DNA of 64,000 nucleotides from Cryobacterium flavum (GTDB lineage Bacteria; Actinomycetota; Actinomycetes; Actinomycetales; Microbacteriaceae). Location of the stretch: positions 124,001 through 188,000 of the forward strand of contig NZ_FNIB01000002.1 of the NCBI RefSeq assembly GCF_900103805.1. Direction: 5' to 3'. The position numbers were made by a program, and so were the translations under genes. The notes beneath the pieces were generated by a model. That model was not told the DNA's origin, made no database searches, and worked only from the letters and a program-made list of their open reading frames with translations. Below are positions 9,546 to 18,649 of the stretch, piece after piece. Position 1 is the stretch's first letter. The number at the start of each line of letters is the position of its first letter.

Positions 9546-10517
9546 ATGCGCCTGATCGAGGCCCCGTCCAGCCCCGCGTCGCCCACCCGGGCCAGCGAGC
9601 CCGACCGCCTCCCCCTGCGCGTCGGCCTCGTGCAGCATCGCTGGCACGCCGAGGCGGCGACGCTCGAGACAGAGCTGGCCGACGGCATCCGTTTGGCGGC
9701 TGAAGCCGGCGCGCGCATCGTCTTTCTGCCCGAACTGACCCTCAGCAAATACCCCGGCAACGTGCGGGCTACAGGAATTCCCAAAGCGGATTCCGAGCCG
9801 CTCCTGACCGGCCCCACCTACGAATTCGCCGCGGCCCAGGCGCGGCTGCACAATGTCATCGTGCACGCGTCCCTGTTCGAACGGCCGGCTGACACCGACG
9901 AACCGAACGACCCGCGCGGCTACAACACGGCCATTCTCGTATCGCCGACCGGCGAGCTGCTCGGCCGCACCCGCAAAACGCACATTCCGGTCACGGCGGG
10001 GTACTACGAGGACACCTATTTTCGGCCGGGTCCCGCCGAAGACGCCTACCCGGTCTACGAGGTGGCGGGTTCCCGCCTCGGCCTGCCGACCTGCTGGGAC
10101 GAATGGTTTCCCGAAGTCTCCCGACTGTACGGGCTCGGCGGTGCCGAGATTCTCGCCTACCCCACCGCGATCGGCTCTGAGCCGCTTTTTCCGAAGTTCG
10201 ACACCCAGCCGATCTGGCAGCAGGTCATCGTGGCCAACGGCATCACCAGCGGACTGTTCATGGTCGTGCCCAACCGGCACGGCGACGAGGGCGACCTCAC
10301 CTTTTACGGTTCCTCGTTCATCTCCGATCCGTTCGGACGCGTGCTGGTGCAGGCACCGCGCGGCGAATCCGTGGCGCTCGTGGCCGACCTCGATCTGACG
10401 CAGCGCGAGGAGTGGCTCACCCTGTTCCCATTCCTGTCCACCCGCCGGCCCGACAGCTACGCGGCGCTGACGGCGGCGGTCGACCCGGCGCATCCGTTTG
10501 GATCGGCGCGCGCATGA
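9546..10517 (+). CDS. aguB: N-carbamoylputrescine amidase
   Basis: A nitrilase-superfamily amidase predicted to convert N-carbamoylputrescine to putrescine, CO2 and ammonia. The catalytic triad is visible: Glu63 in FLPELT, Lys144 in TRKTHIP and Cys183 in PTCWDEWFPE. The CWDEWFPE wording matches the carbamoylputrescine subgroup. AGGAGA precedes the start. The stop overlaps the aguA start in ATGA, so the two genes are translationally coupled and encode consecutive pathway steps, which strengthens the substrate assignment. Confidence 0.9.
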   Translation: MRLIEAPSSPASPTRASEPDRLPLRVGLVQHRWHAEAATLETELADGIRLAAEAGARIVFLPELTLSKYPGNVRATGIPKADSEPLLTGPTYEFAAAQARLHNVIVHASLFERPADTDEPNDPRGYNTAILVSPTGELLGRTRKTHIPVTAGYYEDTYFRPGPAEDAYPVYEVAGSRLGLPTCWDEWFPEVSRLYGLGGAEILAYPTAIGSEPLFPKFDTQPIWQQVIVANGITSGLFMVVPNRHGDEGDLTFYGSSFISDPFGRVLVQAPRGESVALVADLDLTQREEWLTLFPFLSTRRPDSYAALTAAVDPAHPFGSARA

Positions 10518-11545
10518 CCTGGCGCATGCCGGCCGAACCCGCGCCGCAGGACCGGGTCTGGATGGCTTTTCCGGCTGGCGGCTACACCCTCGGGGACACC
10601 GCAGCCGACGCGCACGAGGCACGCCGCACCTGGACCGCCGTCGCCCATGCGATCGCCGACTTCGAGCCGGTGACCATGGTCGTCGACCCGGCCGCCCGCG
10701 CCGACGCTGTCCGCTATCTGAGTAGCGAGATCGAGGTCGTGGAAGCCGAGCTGAACGACAGTTGGATGCGCGACATCGGTCCGAGCTTCGTGCACGACGC
10801 GGATGGCCAGCTCGGCGCCGTCGACTGGACCTTCAACGGCTGGGGCGGCCAGGACTGGGCCAGCTGGGACAAAGACGAGTCGGTCGGTCGGTTTGTAGCG
10901 GATGCCGCCGGCGCAGCCCTCGTAACGTCGTCGCTCGTGAACGAGGGCGGCGGCATCCACGTCGACGGCGCGGGCACAGTGCTGGCGACGGAGAGCGTGC
11001 AGCTTGACCCCGGACGTAACCCCGGCACCACGACCGCCGACGTCGAAGCAGAATTCCGCCGCACGATCGGTGCCGAGCACGTCGTCTGGCTGCCGCGCGG
11101 TCTCACCCGCGACCAAGCCCGGTTCGGCACCCGCGGGCACATCGATATGGTCGCCACGATCTCGTCGCCGGGCACGATTCTGCTGCACGCGCAGAACGAT
11201 CCAGGGCATCCCGACTACCCGCTGACCCGCGATTTCCGGGCCCTCCTGGCCGCCGAACACGATGCGGCCGGGCGCTCGTTCACCATTATCGATCTGCCGG
11301 CGCCCGCCGTGCTGCGCGACGACGAGGGCTTCGTCGACTACAACTACGTCAACCACCTCGTGGTCAACGGCGGCGTCATTGCCTGCAGCTTCGGTGAGGA
11401 ACGGGCCGATGCCATAGCCCGCGACCTGCTCGCCGCCGCTTACCCGGGGCGACGGGTCGTGTCGGTCGACGCGCGGCCGTTGTTCGCGCGCGGCGGCGGC
11501 ATCCACTGCATCACGCAGCAGCAGCCGTCTGCACTGCGGGCCTGA
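10514..11545 (+). CDS. aguA: Agmatine deiminase
   Basis: Hydrolyses agmatine to N-carbamoylputrescine and ammonia. The 343-residue protein belongs to the peptidyl-arginine-deiminase fold. The active-site cysteine is in GGGIHCITQQQP (Cys332), and the substrate region NDSWMRDIGP is present. An in-frame upstream extension to 10412 exists, but the ATG at 10514 overlaps the aguB stop (ATGA) and gives the usual family length. No arginine decarboxylase is in the window, so agmatine must come from elsewhere in the genome or from outside the cell. Confidence 0.93.
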   Translation: MTWRMPAEPAPQDRVWMAFPAGGYTLGDTAADAHEARRTWTAVAHAIADFEPVTMVVDPAARADAVRYLSSEIEVVEAELNDSWMRDIGPSFVHDADGQLGAVDWTFNGWGGQDWASWDKDESVGRFVADAAGAALVTSSLVNEGGGIHVDGAGTVLATESVQLDPGRNPGTTTADVEAEFRRTIGAEHVVWLPRGLTRDQARFGTRGHIDMVATISSPGTILLHAQNDPGHPDYPLTRDFRALLAAEHDAAGRSFTIIDLPAPAVLRDDEGFVDYNYVNHLVVNGGVIACSFGEERADAIARDLLAAAYPGRRVVSVDARPLFARGGGIHCITQQQPSALRA

Positions 11546-11839
11546 TCAGGCGTCAGCCGGCCGACGCGCGTTGCGCCACAAGCCGAAGATGAGCGGCAGA
11601 ACGAGAACGATACCGAAAATCAGATAGGCCCACCCACCAAGCTCGTTCTGCAGGATCCCGACGCCGGAGACCAGGAGTGCGATCTGGAGCATTCTCCAGA
11701 CCAATGCTGGAAGCCGCTGGCGCCCCTTGAATTTCACGAAGGTTCCCGAGCCACGGTTCGGCCCCGATATCCTCGAGGCTTCCACGAGACCGAGGGCCGT
11801 CGAGATAGCAATGAGAACGACGCCGAGCAGAAGCTCCAT
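11546..11839 (-). CDS. Small membrane protein, hypothetical
   Basis: A 97-residue protein not matched to a named family. It has three hydrophobic segments (N-terminal, middle around LQIALLVSGVG, C-terminal around YLIFGIVLVLPLIFG) and a basic C-terminus. Its stop codon directly abuts the aguA stop on the other strand. Its start overlaps the stop of the upstream membrane gene (11839-12144). It shares layout and a W-A-x(2-3)-hydrophobic-VLxP pattern with that gene, suggesting a tandem duplication. Confidence 0.65.
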   Translation of the reverse strand: MELLLGVVLIAISTALGLVEASRISGPNRGSGTFVKFKGRQRLPALVWRMLQIALLVSGVGILQNELGGWAYLIFGIVLVLPLIFGLWRNARRPADA

Positions 11840-12144
11840 CAGCGCTGTACGCCTGCAGCGACCTGCCGATTATGCCAGAACCGCACGAGGTTGAACGGCA
11901 CCAGAACGGCGATGATGAGCAGCACGAACGCCCAGGGGCCGACCTCGGCCGTCATGAGGTTGGCACCCCAGATCACCAGGACGACCGCACCGATATTCAA
12001 CAAAGTGGATGCCCGTGGCTGGGTCGGGGCCGTGCGCATCAGCGGAATCACGACCCCGGAGTTGGCGCGGGACAGCCAGACCGCGTAAACGATGCCACAG
12101 GCGAACCCGGACAAAACGAAAATCGCGCCGAATATCACTGCCAT
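11839..12144 (-). CDS. Small membrane protein, paralogue of the adjacent gene
   Basis: A 101-residue protein with three predicted membrane segments: residues about 4-24, around NIGAVVLVIWG, and around WAFVLLIIAVLVPF. It ends in a basic RFWHNRQ tail that parallels LWRNAR in the next gene. Function unknown. The two genes overlap at the start/stop junction and form one transcription unit. The upstream neighbour is the divergent membrane/HTH pair at 12299. Confidence 0.65.
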   Translation of the reverse strand: MAVIFGAIFVLSGFACGIVYAVWLSRANSGVVIPLMRTAPTQPRASTLLNIGAVVLVIWGANLMTAEVGPWAFVLLIIAVLVPFNLVRFWHNRQVAAGVQR

Positions 12145-12208
12145 GCGGTCGTGCCCCCTGACGAGTCGTTTCTACAAGCCTAACCGCAGGGTAACGCCGG
12201 TCACGCGT

Positions 12209-12228
12209 TACTTTCTATTTGGAAAGTA
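12209..12228. promoter_or_regulatory. Perfect palindromic operator candidate
   Basis: TACTTTC and GAAAGTA form perfect 7-bp arms around a 6-base spacer, 70 bases upstream of the membrane protein gene whose downstream partner encodes a winged-helix regulator. The position suggests autoregulation. The AT-rich sequence stands out from its surroundings. Confidence 0.55.
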
Positions 12229-12298
12229 CCTGCTAGCCTTCCAGCAGAGCCATGGCGCGGCACCCGCTCGCTGCACCGGCGTGAAGCGAGGAACCACC

Positions 12299-13150
12299 AT
12301 GAAGCCGAACGACACGGACCGTCTCGATGCAGCGGGAGCCGCGCGCTTGCTCGAGGCCGGCGCCGTCGCGAGCGCCCGGGCCGACGGCGCTGTCGACCGT
12401 CGGGTATTGGCCCGGACGCAGTGCGGTATCGCGGCTGCGATGTTAATCTACATCAGCGCATTCCTGCTGCTGTTCGGCAACCAGACGCAGGAGGCTGTGT
12501 CGGGAGCAGCATCTGGCGGCTATGCCTACGCCAACGTCTTACTCATTCCCTTTCTCGTACTCACGCAGCTGGTCATGGGAGTGCGCGATCGGGTGCGCGT
12601 TCTGCGCGCGCATCGGCCTTCCCTCGTCTTCACCCTGATTGGGCTGATTCCGTTCCTCGCTCTTGCCGTGCTGAGTGTTTTCGGCGTGAGCTATCCATGG
12701 GGCTTCAACCTCGTCGCTGCCGCCGCACCGGCCGTTCCAATGGTCTGGTTGGGCCTGAAATCGGCCCGCCGGGCGGACCCGCCAGCTACGACGGTCGCAC
12801 ACACCGAACCGGGCCGGCCCGCCCGGATCATGACCGCGAGTCTCGGCCTCTATCTCGGACTCACCGGCATGCTCGCGGCCTTCAACGGGTTCGCTCTCAC
12901 CGGTCTCGGCCTCATCACCGTGTTGATCGTGCTGCTCGCCCTGTTCTCGTCCCGCTGGGGACTGCCCAGCCTCGGAGCCGCGTGGAGCACCCGCGAATGG
13001 ACCGCCTACGCCCTCTCGTTCACCCTGCTGGTCACCCTGGCCGTCGTGCTCGCCCGCACCCCGTGGAACACGCCGCTGGTCGGCGTGGTCGGAGGAATGC
13101 CCGTGGCCGCGCCGCTGGTGGTCGCGGCCGTTCGCGGCGCACGGTCATGA
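12299..13150 (+). CDS. Integral membrane protein co-transcribed with an HTH regulator
   Basis: A 283-residue protein of unknown function. After a soluble N-terminus of about 45 residues come roughly eight hydrophobic segments (for example AAMLIYISAFLLLFG, LLIPFLVLTQLVMG, VLIVLLALFSS, ALSFTLLVTLAVVLA). The ATG at 12299 has GAGG 8 bases upstream and was preferred to an open extension to 12092, which would run through the operator. Its stop overlaps the following regulator start (ATGA). Pairing of a membrane protein with a small winged-helix regulator suggests a membrane-stress or transport-related unit, but no substrate can be named. Confidence 0.75.
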   Translation: MKPNDTDRLDAAGAARLLEAGAVASARADGAVDRRVLARTQCGIAAAMLIYISAFLLLFGNQTQEAVSGAASGGYAYANVLLIPFLVLTQLVMGVRDRVRVLRAHRPSLVFTLIGLIPFLALAVLSVFGVSYPWGFNLVAAAAPAVPMVWLGLKSARRADPPATTVAHTEPGRPARIMTASLGLYLGLTGMLAAFNGFALTGLGLITVLIVLLALFSSRWGLPSLGAAWSTREWTAYALSFTLLVTLAVVLARTPWNTPLVGVVGGMPVAAPLVVAAVRGARS

Positions 13151-13491
13151 CCGAGCGGCGCCATCCGCGGCATGGGCTCGACGACGCGCTGCTGACCCCC
13201 CTGCGCTTCTCGCTCATGGCCGCGCTCGGGCCTGAAGCCGAGATCGACTTCGCGACGCTGCGTCAGTTGCTCGAGACCGACGATTCGGCGCTCAGCAAGG
13301 CCATCGCGACCCTTAGGGCGGCGGGCTATGTTGGCGTGCGCAAGGGATACGTGGCCAACCGTCCGCGCACCTGGCTTCGGGCGACCCTAAGTGGCCGGGC
13401 AGCCATGCGCGTGCACGTCAGCGCCCTGCAGGCCATCGCCGGCGGGCTGACTACTTCGGCTGCATCCGAATCGCCCCGTCAAGACGGATAG
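13147..13491 (+). CDS. Winged-helix transcriptional regulator, HTH_34/MarR-like
   Basis: A 114-residue DNA-binding protein. [22 protein letters not shown] and [19 protein letters not shown] read as the winged-helix core, with the recognition helix around [16 protein letters not shown] and a wing at [10 protein letters not shown]. Translation is coupled to the membrane protein by ATGA overlap. The likely target is the palindrome at 12209. Its last 41 bases overlap the 3' end of the opposing SDR gene. Confidence 0.82.
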   Translation: MTERRHPRHGLDDALLTPLRFSLMAALGPEAEIDFATLRQLLETDDSALSKAIATLRAAGYVGVRKGYVANRPRTWLRATLSGRAAMRVHVSALQAIAGGLTTSAASESPRQDG

Positions 13492-14233
13492 TTTCTCCAT
13501 TGAGCATGGGATTCTCGATGATATGCCGCACCAGGAAAGCAAACTCAGTCGGGTCACCGAGCCGGGAGGGATGCGGCACCTGGGCGCCGAGGGAGTCCCG
13601 CACCGGCTGCGGCAGCCCCTGCAGCATGGGGGTGTCGAAGATGCCGGGTGCAATCGACATCACCCGAATCAGGCTCTGCGCGAATTCGCGAGCCAGCGGC
13701 AGGGTCATCGCTGCGACGCCGCCCTTGGACGCGGCATAGGCAGCCTGCCCGATCTGACCGTCGAATGCGGCGACGGAGGCCGTGTTCACGATGACGCCGC
13801 GTTCAGCGCCGCCCTGACGGTCCTGGTTGCCCGCGGGTTCGGTGCGTTGCATTGCGGCGGCGGCCAAGCGCACGACGTTGAAGGTACCGACGAGGTTGAT
13901 GCGGATGGCCCGCTCAAAGTCCTCGAGCGGCAGTGGGCCGTCGCGGCCGACCGTGCGAGCGCCGGGCGCAATGCCGGCACAGTTGATCACGATGCGCAGC
14001 GGCCCGTGCACCACTGCGGCGTCGACGGCACTCTGCACGTCGCCCGCGCTCGTGACGTCGCCAGCTACGAACTGGGCGCGGTCGCCCAGGGAGGCCGCGA
14101 TTTGTTCGCCGGGCGCGCCCGGCAGATCGAGCAGCACCACGAAGGCTCCGGCCTCGTGCAGCGTGCGAACGCAGGCCAAGCCGAGGCCGGAGGCGCCTCC
14201 GGTAATGAGGGCGGAGCATCCGTCAATCTGCAT
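13451..14233 (-). CDS. Short-chain dehydrogenase, 3-hydroxyacyl-CoA dehydrogenase-like
   Basis: A 260-residue NAD(P)-dependent oxidoreductase. It has the cofactor glycine motif TGGASGLG near the N-terminus, NCAG after the fourth strand and the catalytic YAASKGG. The wording resembles type-2 3-hydroxyacyl-CoA (17-beta-HSD10-like) dehydrogenases. The ATG at 14233 was chosen because GGAAAGG precedes it and it avoids overlap with the thiolase gene. It sits directly downstream of a thiolase, so the pair could carry out the last two beta-oxidation steps. Substrate chain length is unknown. The 3' end overlaps the convergent HTH gene by 41 bases. Confidence 0.83.
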   Translation of the reverse strand: MQIDGCSALITGGASGLGLACVRTLHEAGAFVVLLDLPGAPGEQIAASLGDRAQFVAGDVTSAGDVQSAVDAAVVHGPLRIVINCAGIAPGARTVGRDGPLPLEDFERAIRINLVGTFNVVRLAAAAMQRTEPAGNQDRQGGAERGVIVNTASVAAFDGQIGQAAYAASKGGVAAMTLPLAREFAQSLIRVMSIAPGIFDTPMLQGLPQPVRDSLGAQVPHPSRLGDPTEFAFLVRHIIENPMLNGETIRLDGAIRMQPK

Positions 14234-14276
14234 TAGAGCCTTTCCATCAAAGGTGTGACAATCGCGAAATCGCGCA

Positions 14277-15461
14277 TTAGAGCCGCTCAATCAGGGTGGC
14301 ATTGGCCATGCCGCCGCCCTCGCACATGGCCTGCAGGCCCCAACGACCGCCGGTCATTTCGAGGTGGTTGAGCAGGGTGCCAAGCAGTCGGGTGCCCGAG
14401 GAACCGAGCGCGTGGCCGAGGGCGATGGCACCGCCGCGCGGGTTGAGGCAGTCGGGATCAGCACCAGTCTCGCGCAGCCAGGCCAGCGGCACGCTCGCGA
14501 ACGCCTCGTTGATCTCGTAGGCGTCGATGTCGTCGATGCCGAGGCCAGCCCGCGCGAGGATGCGCTGGGTCGCCGGAATCACGCCGGTCAGCATGAGCAT
14601 CGGATCGCTTCCCACAACGGTGAAGCTATGGAAGCGGGCGCGGGGGTTCAGGCCGAGCTGCGCGGCCCGCTTGGCGCTCATAATCAGGGTCGCCGAGGCG
14701 CCGTCGGTGAGCGGGGACGAGTTGCCGGCCGTGACATGCCAGCCAAGCTTCGGAAACCGGGCGGCGAGCGCGTCGGTGCGATAGGCGGGGCGCAGGCCGG
14801 CGAGCCTGGCGTGCGAGGTGCCGGGGCGGATGGTTTCGTCCTCGCTGAAGACGCTGCCGTCTGGCCGGGTGACGGCCACGATTTCGCCACCGAAGTCGCC
14901 TCGTTCGGCGGCCGCTGCGGCGAGCCGGTGCGAGCGGGCCGCGTAGTTGTCGAGGGCGTCGCGGCCGAGATTCCATTTCTGGTTGATGAGCTCTGCGGAC
15001 ACTCCCTGGTTGACCAGGCCGTCGGGGTAACGCTCGTGCATGAGGGTGCCGAACGGGTCCTGTCCGCCAGCCGTGGAACCGAGCGGCACCCGGCTCATCG
15101 ATTCAACGCCGCAGGCGATGACGACGTCGGCGTTGCCGCTCATCACGGCCTGGGCGGCAAAGGTGGCGGCCTGCTGGCTGGACCCGCACTGGCGGTCGAT
15201 GGTGGTGCCGGGTACGGTGTGCGGAAATCCGGCGCTGAGCAGGGCGGTGCGGGTCACGTTGTTCCCCTGTTCTCCGGCCTGGCTGACGCAGCCGCCGATG
15301 ACGTCGTCGATCAGTGCCGGGTCGAGGTTGTTACGGTTGACCAGTTCGTGCAGCACGGTGGCCAGGAGGTCGGCCGGATGGATGCCGTCGAGGGCTCCCC
15401 CGGGCTTACCCCGGCCCGAGGGGGTGCGCAGAACGTCGATGATGACAGCCTCATTGCTCAT
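14277..15461 (-). CDS. Acetyl-CoA acyltransferase (thiolase)
   Basis: A 394-residue type II thiolase cleaving 3-ketoacyl-CoA with CoA, or condensing acyl-CoAs. The acyl-accepting Cys92 is in [10 protein letters not shown]. The downstream [19 protein letters not shown] and the second catalytic cysteine in CEGGGMANA are all present. The usual GHPLG is GHALG here, a common variant. It lies upstream of the SDR dehydrogenase on the same strand with 43 bases between, consistent with a fatty-acid or steroid side-chain degradation pair. No CoA ligase or enoyl-CoA hydratase is adjacent. Confidence 0.92.
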   Translation of the reverse strand: MSNEAVIIDVLRTPSGRGKPGGALDGIHPADLLATVLHELVNRNNLDPALIDDVIGGCVSQAGEQGNNVTRTALLSAGFPHTVPGTTIDRQCGSSQQAATFAAQAVMSGNADVVIACGVESMSRVPLGSTAGGQDPFGTLMHERYPDGLVNQGVSAELINQKWNLGRDALDNYAARSHRLAAAAAERGDFGGEIVAVTRPDGSVFSEDETIRPGTSHARLAGLRPAYRTDALAARFPKLGWHVTAGNSSPLTDGASATLIMSAKRAAQLGLNPRARFHSFTVVGSDPMLMLTGVIPATQRILARAGLGIDDIDAYEINEAFASVPLAWLRETGADPDCLNPRGGAIALGHALGSSGTRLLGTLLNHLEMTGGRWGLQAMCEGGGMANATLIERL

Positions 15462-15527
15462 GACCCCAGCCTAGGCCCGCTCGGCGGGCGCGTGCCCACC
15501 GGCCGGTGAGCGGATGCCCGCCGAGCG

Positions 15528-16340
15528 TTACCCGGACAGCGCCCACATCGCGACGGCGCTCGCTGCGGCGACGTTGAGCGAGTCGATGCCGTGCTTCATC
15601 GGAATCTGCACGACGCTGTCCGACGCGGCGAGCGCATCGGGCGTGAGCCCCTCCCCCTCGGCGCCGAGCAGCAGGGCCAGGCGCTCGTGGCTGGTGCCGT
15701 CGAAGTCGCGCAGGCTGACCGCATCGGGCGTCAGCGCGAGGGCGGCCACGTGAAAGCCGTGCCGGGTGAGCAGAGCGCGGGTGTCGGTCCAGTCCCCGAC
15801 GCGGGTCCACGGCACCTGCAGCACCGTGCCCATCGACACGCGAATGGCGCGGCGGTAGAACGGGTCGGAGCAGCGCGGTGTGACCAGAATTGCATCCGCT
15901 CCAATGGCACCGGCCGAGCGGAAGATGGCGCCGACGTTGGTCGGGTCCGAGACGTTTTCGAGGATCACGATGCGGCGCGCACCGGCTAGCAGGGTGTCGG
16001 CGCTGGGCAGCGCGGGCCGGTTCATCGACGCGATCAGGCCGCGATGCAGAATGTACCCGGTGAGGTCGGCGAGCATTTCTCCTGGGCCGACGAACACCGG
16101 AACCTCGGCCGCGTAGTCGCCGAGCACCGCGAGTGCTTCATCAGCCGTATTGCCGAGCGCCAGCACCGACCGCGGAATGTGACCTGCGCGCAGCGCGCGC
16201 TCAAGCACAAGGGCCGATTCGGCGATGTAGAGGCCGTGCTCGGTGCCGCGGGCCTTCTTGAGCGCGACATCAGTGAAGTGGGCGTAGTCGACAAGTCGCG
16301 GGTCGCTCAGGTCGTCGATCGCGATCAGGGGCATCCGCAA
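15528..16340 (-). CDS. TrmH/SpoU-family RNA 2'-O-methyltransferase
   Basis: A 270-residue SPOUT-class methyltransferase using S-adenosylmethionine to methylate ribose in tRNA or rRNA. The N-terminal substrate-binding domain (about residues 1-110) is followed by the knot domain with IVILENVSDPTNVGAIFRSA (motif 1), LLLGAEGEGL (motif 2) and IPMKHGIDSLNVAAASAVAMW (motif 3). All three SpoU motifs are intact. The target nucleotide cannot be predicted. A second ATG two codons in (16334) is an equally good start. Confidence 0.93.
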   Translation of the reverse strand: MRMPLIAIDDLSDPRLVDYAHFTDVALKKARGTEHGLYIAESALVLERALRAGHIPRSVLALGNTADEALAVLGDYAAEVPVFVGPGEMLADLTGYILHRGLIASMNRPALPSADTLLAGARRIVILENVSDPTNVGAIFRSAGAIGADAILVTPRCSDPFYRRAIRVSMGTVLQVPWTRVGDWTDTRALLTRHGFHVAALALTPDAVSLRDFDGTSHERLALLLGAEGEGLTPDALAASDSVVQIPMKHGIDSLNVAAASAVAMWALSG

Positions 16341-16353
16341 AGTCTAGTGAAAG

Positions 16354-16391
16354 GCAGAACTCCCGCAGGCCGAAGCCTGCGGGAGTTCTGC
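16354..16391 (-). terminator. Strong UUCG-capped terminator hairpin
   Basis: A perfect 17-bp stem (GCAGAACTCCCGCAGGC and its complement) closes on a 4-base loop that reads TTCG on the minus strand, the very stable C(UUCG)G tetraloop, followed by CTTTC. It lies 18 bases past the DUF4397 gene stop and ends the sigK-rskA-DUF4397 unit. Confidence 0.88.
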
Positions 16392-16408
16392 TGCACGTGC
16401 GGCTCGGA

Positions 16409-17719
16409 TTACTTTGTGGCCACCGTCTGCACGGCGAGCGCGAGGGTACCGTCGGCGAGACTGCCCCAGGCGTAGACGATCGTGTTGGTTCTCTTGGCGA
16501 TGACCACATCGGCCGGGCCGATGAGCGCTGCGGTCGTTCCGGCAGCGGCAACCGCAGCCGAGATGGTGCCGACCGGCAGCACGAGCACTGACTCGTTCGG
16601 ATTGGTCAGACCGGTGATGGCCGGGGCGCCGTTGGCCAGCACGTCCACGGCGGGTGCGGCCGCGACGTGACGAACCGTGAGCCGACCCTGGCCGGCGCCG
16701 GGCGCCGAGGTGTCGTTGGTGAACAGGGCAGCGGTCGGAACTCCGGCCTCACTCAGGTGGGCGACAGCCGTGTAGTTCATACCGGACGCAACCACGAGAT
16801 CGACCGGGCCGATCACCGGAGCGCTCGCGTCGGGGGCATCCGCTGCGGTGATGGCGAGGGTGTAGCTGCCGGCCGGAATTCGGAACGTCTTCGTAAGGGT
16901 GCCGGGTTCGAAGTCGTCGATGACCTTGGTGTTGTCGACGTAGACGTCGACCATGACGCCCGGAATGGCGTGCAGCACCGAAACGGATGCCGGCGCTGCG
17001 GCCCGCGTGCGCACCGTCTGCACGAACAATGCGAGGTTGCTGTCGGCGAGACTCCCCCAGGCATAGACGATGGTGTTGGTGCGCGGGGCGATCGTGACGT
17101 CGGCCGGGCCGAGCAGCGGCGCGGTGGTTCCGGCGGCGGCAACGACGGCGCTGATTGAGCCGACCGGCAGGTCGAGCACGGCCTGCGACGGGTTGGTCAG
17201 GCCGGCGACGGCGACCGCGCCGTTCGCGAGCACGTCAACGGCGGGTGCGGCCGCAACGTGCCGCACTGTCAGGCGACCCTGCCCGGGCGCCAGCGGCGTG
17301 GTGTCGTCGTTGAACAAGGTGGCGGTGGGGAGGCCGGCGTCACTCAGGTGGGCCACGGCCGTGAAGCTTCGATTGGCCGTGACCGTCACGGTGGTTGAAC
17401 CACTGATCGCAATCGCGGGCAGCGGAACGCCGTTCGCGCCCACGCCCACCTCGAGCGGGTTCGACGCGGAGATGTCGACGGTGTGGGTGCCGGCCGCGAT
17501 CTTCAGCGGGCCGAGCAGGGTTCCCGGCATGAAGTCGTCGACGACGACGCGGCCGTCGACCGAGATGTCGAGGGTCAGCCCGGGAATGGCGTGCAGCACC
17601 GAGACGGATGCCGTACCCGGCGAAGCGGATGCTGCCGGCACGGCCGCCTGCGCCGGCGCGAGCCCGGCGAGGGCGACGAGAAGGCCGGCGGAGATTCCGA
17701 CGGCGAGGGACTTGCGCAT
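16409..17719 (-). CDS. Secreted protein with two DUF4397 domains
   Basis: A 436-residue exported protein. The signal peptide (MRKSLAVGISAGLLVALAG, cleavage near AQAAVPA) is followed by two tandem DUF4397 repeats, each opening with SVSVLHAIPG, then VDVY or LDIS plus VDG/VDN, and containing RLTVRHVAAAPAVDVLANG. The repeats are near-duplicates, so the gene probably grew by internal duplication. The ATG at 17719 has GGAGG 6 bases upstream. It lies just below the sigma and anti-sigma genes and is the likely regulated target. DUF4397 has no established activity; a cell-surface or adhesive role is inference. Confidence 0.85.
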   Translation of the reverse strand: MRKSLAVGISAGLLVALAGLAPAQAAVPAASASPGTASVSVLHAIPGLTLDISVDGRVVVDDFMPGTLLGPLKIAAGTHTVDISASNPLEVGVGANGVPLPAIAISGSTTVTVTANRSFTAVAHLSDAGLPTATLFNDDTTPLAPGQGRLTVRHVAAAPAVDVLANGAVAVAGLTNPSQAVLDLPVGSISAVVAAAGTTAPLLGPADVTIAPRTNTIVYAWGSLADSNLALFVQTVRTRAAAPASVSVLHAIPGVMVDVYVDNTKVIDDFEPGTLTKTFRIPAGSYTLAITAADAPDASAPVIGPVDLVVASGMNYTAVAHLSEAGVPTAALFTNDTSAPGAGQGRLTVRHVAAAPAVDVLANGAPAITGLTNPNESVLVLPVGTISAAVAAAGTTAALIGPADVVIAKRTNTIVYAWGSLADGTLALAVQTVATK

Positions 17720-17821
17720 TGCTACCTCCAGTGGGTCGTTACGGAAGGCGGCTGTGCCTTCCTGGTAACAACTTCTCCGGCCGGGCGCGTTTCGGATGCA
17801 TCGGCAGCAAGTATTTCGCAA

Positions 17822-18649
17822 TCAGAGTCTGTGCAGCGCTCCGCGCACGATCGAGTCACCGGAGTGGGCCGGGTCGCCGTCGGCGGGTTCGGCCGACACG
17901 TCGACCAGCGGGTACTGGGTGAGGTCGACGCTCGCCGGGATGGTGAAGCGGCCGGTGGAACCGTCGAGGAAACCGATGCTGACCAGGCTGGAGGCATCCG
18001 CTTTGAGCAGCCAGACCTCGCGCAGGCCCGAGCCCGGGATGGCTGCCGCGTCGAGGTCGACCACAACCGAGCGGCGGCCGTCGGCGGCCTGCTCGACCCG
18101 GGCCGAGCCGCTCGCGGTCCAGCCGGGCAGGGCGTCCAGGGCTGCTTCGGCCACGACCTGCTCGGGCGGCGGGCCGGTGGTACTCGCGACACCGATGGCG
18201 ATGCCGCCGACCAGGCCGATCACGCCGGCGGCCGCCGCGAACGGCACCCAGCGGCGGCGGGGCAGCGGGCGAACCGGTGCTGGCGCGCTCAACGATTCGG
18301 GCGTCGATTCGACCGGCAGGGACGCGACGACCGGCGAAGCGGATGCGCGGGGCGGGGGCGCAGCATCCATCAACTCAGGGGTGCTCGCGAACGACGGCGG
18401 TCTGCGCACAGTATCGCTCAGCCCGAGCTCGGCATGGATCCCCGCCCAGACACCCGCCGGCGGCGTGAGCAGCGGATCGGACCCGGCGGCACGACCGAGT
18501 TGCACGACCTGCCGCAGGGCGAGGTACTCCTCCGCGCACTCGGCGCAGGCAGCGAGGTGGGCACGCTCGCCGGCGCTGGCGCCCTGTTCGGCCAGAGCGA
18601 GCAGGTGCAGGTCGTCCGCGGCAATGTGGGCGCCATCAATAGGAGTCAT
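17822..18649 (-). CDS. rskA: Anti-sigma factor, RskA type
   Basis: A 275-residue single-pass membrane protein expected to sequester the adjacent ECF sigma factor. The N-terminus carries a zinc-type anti-sigma motif ([12 protein letters not shown]). A Pro-rich linker leads to one membrane helix ([19 protein letters not shown]), and the extracytoplasmic RskA domain contains [10 protein letters not shown] and [10 protein letters not shown]. Start and sigma-gene stop overlap by 14 bases. Family members are released by site-1 and RseP-type proteolysis, which is inferred here from homology. Confidence 0.9.
   Translation of the reverse strand: MTPIDGAHIAADDLHLLALAEQGASAGERAHLAACAECAEEYLALRQVVQLGRAAGSDPLLTPPAGVWAGIHAELGLSDTVRRPPSFASTPELMDAAPPPRASASPVVASLPVESTPESLSAPAPVRPLPRRRWVPFAAAAGVIGLVGGIAIGVASTTGPPPEQVVAEAALDALPGWTASGSARVEQAADGRRSVVVDLDAAAIPGSGLREVWLLKADASSLVSIGFLDGSTGRFTIPASVDLTQYPLVDVSAEPADGDPAHSGDSIVRGALHRL

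Noticed and set aside
12092..12298. Upstream extension of the membrane protein gene to 12092
   Set aside because: It would cross the palindromic operator and overlap the divergent gene. The ATG at 12299 has a proper ribosome-binding site.
17741..17762. Inverted repeat GGAAGGC/GCCTTCC before the DUF4397 gene as an ECF promoter element
   Set aside because: No recognisable -35/-10 pair for SigK-type sigma factors could be matched with correct spacing, so it is not listed as a promoter.
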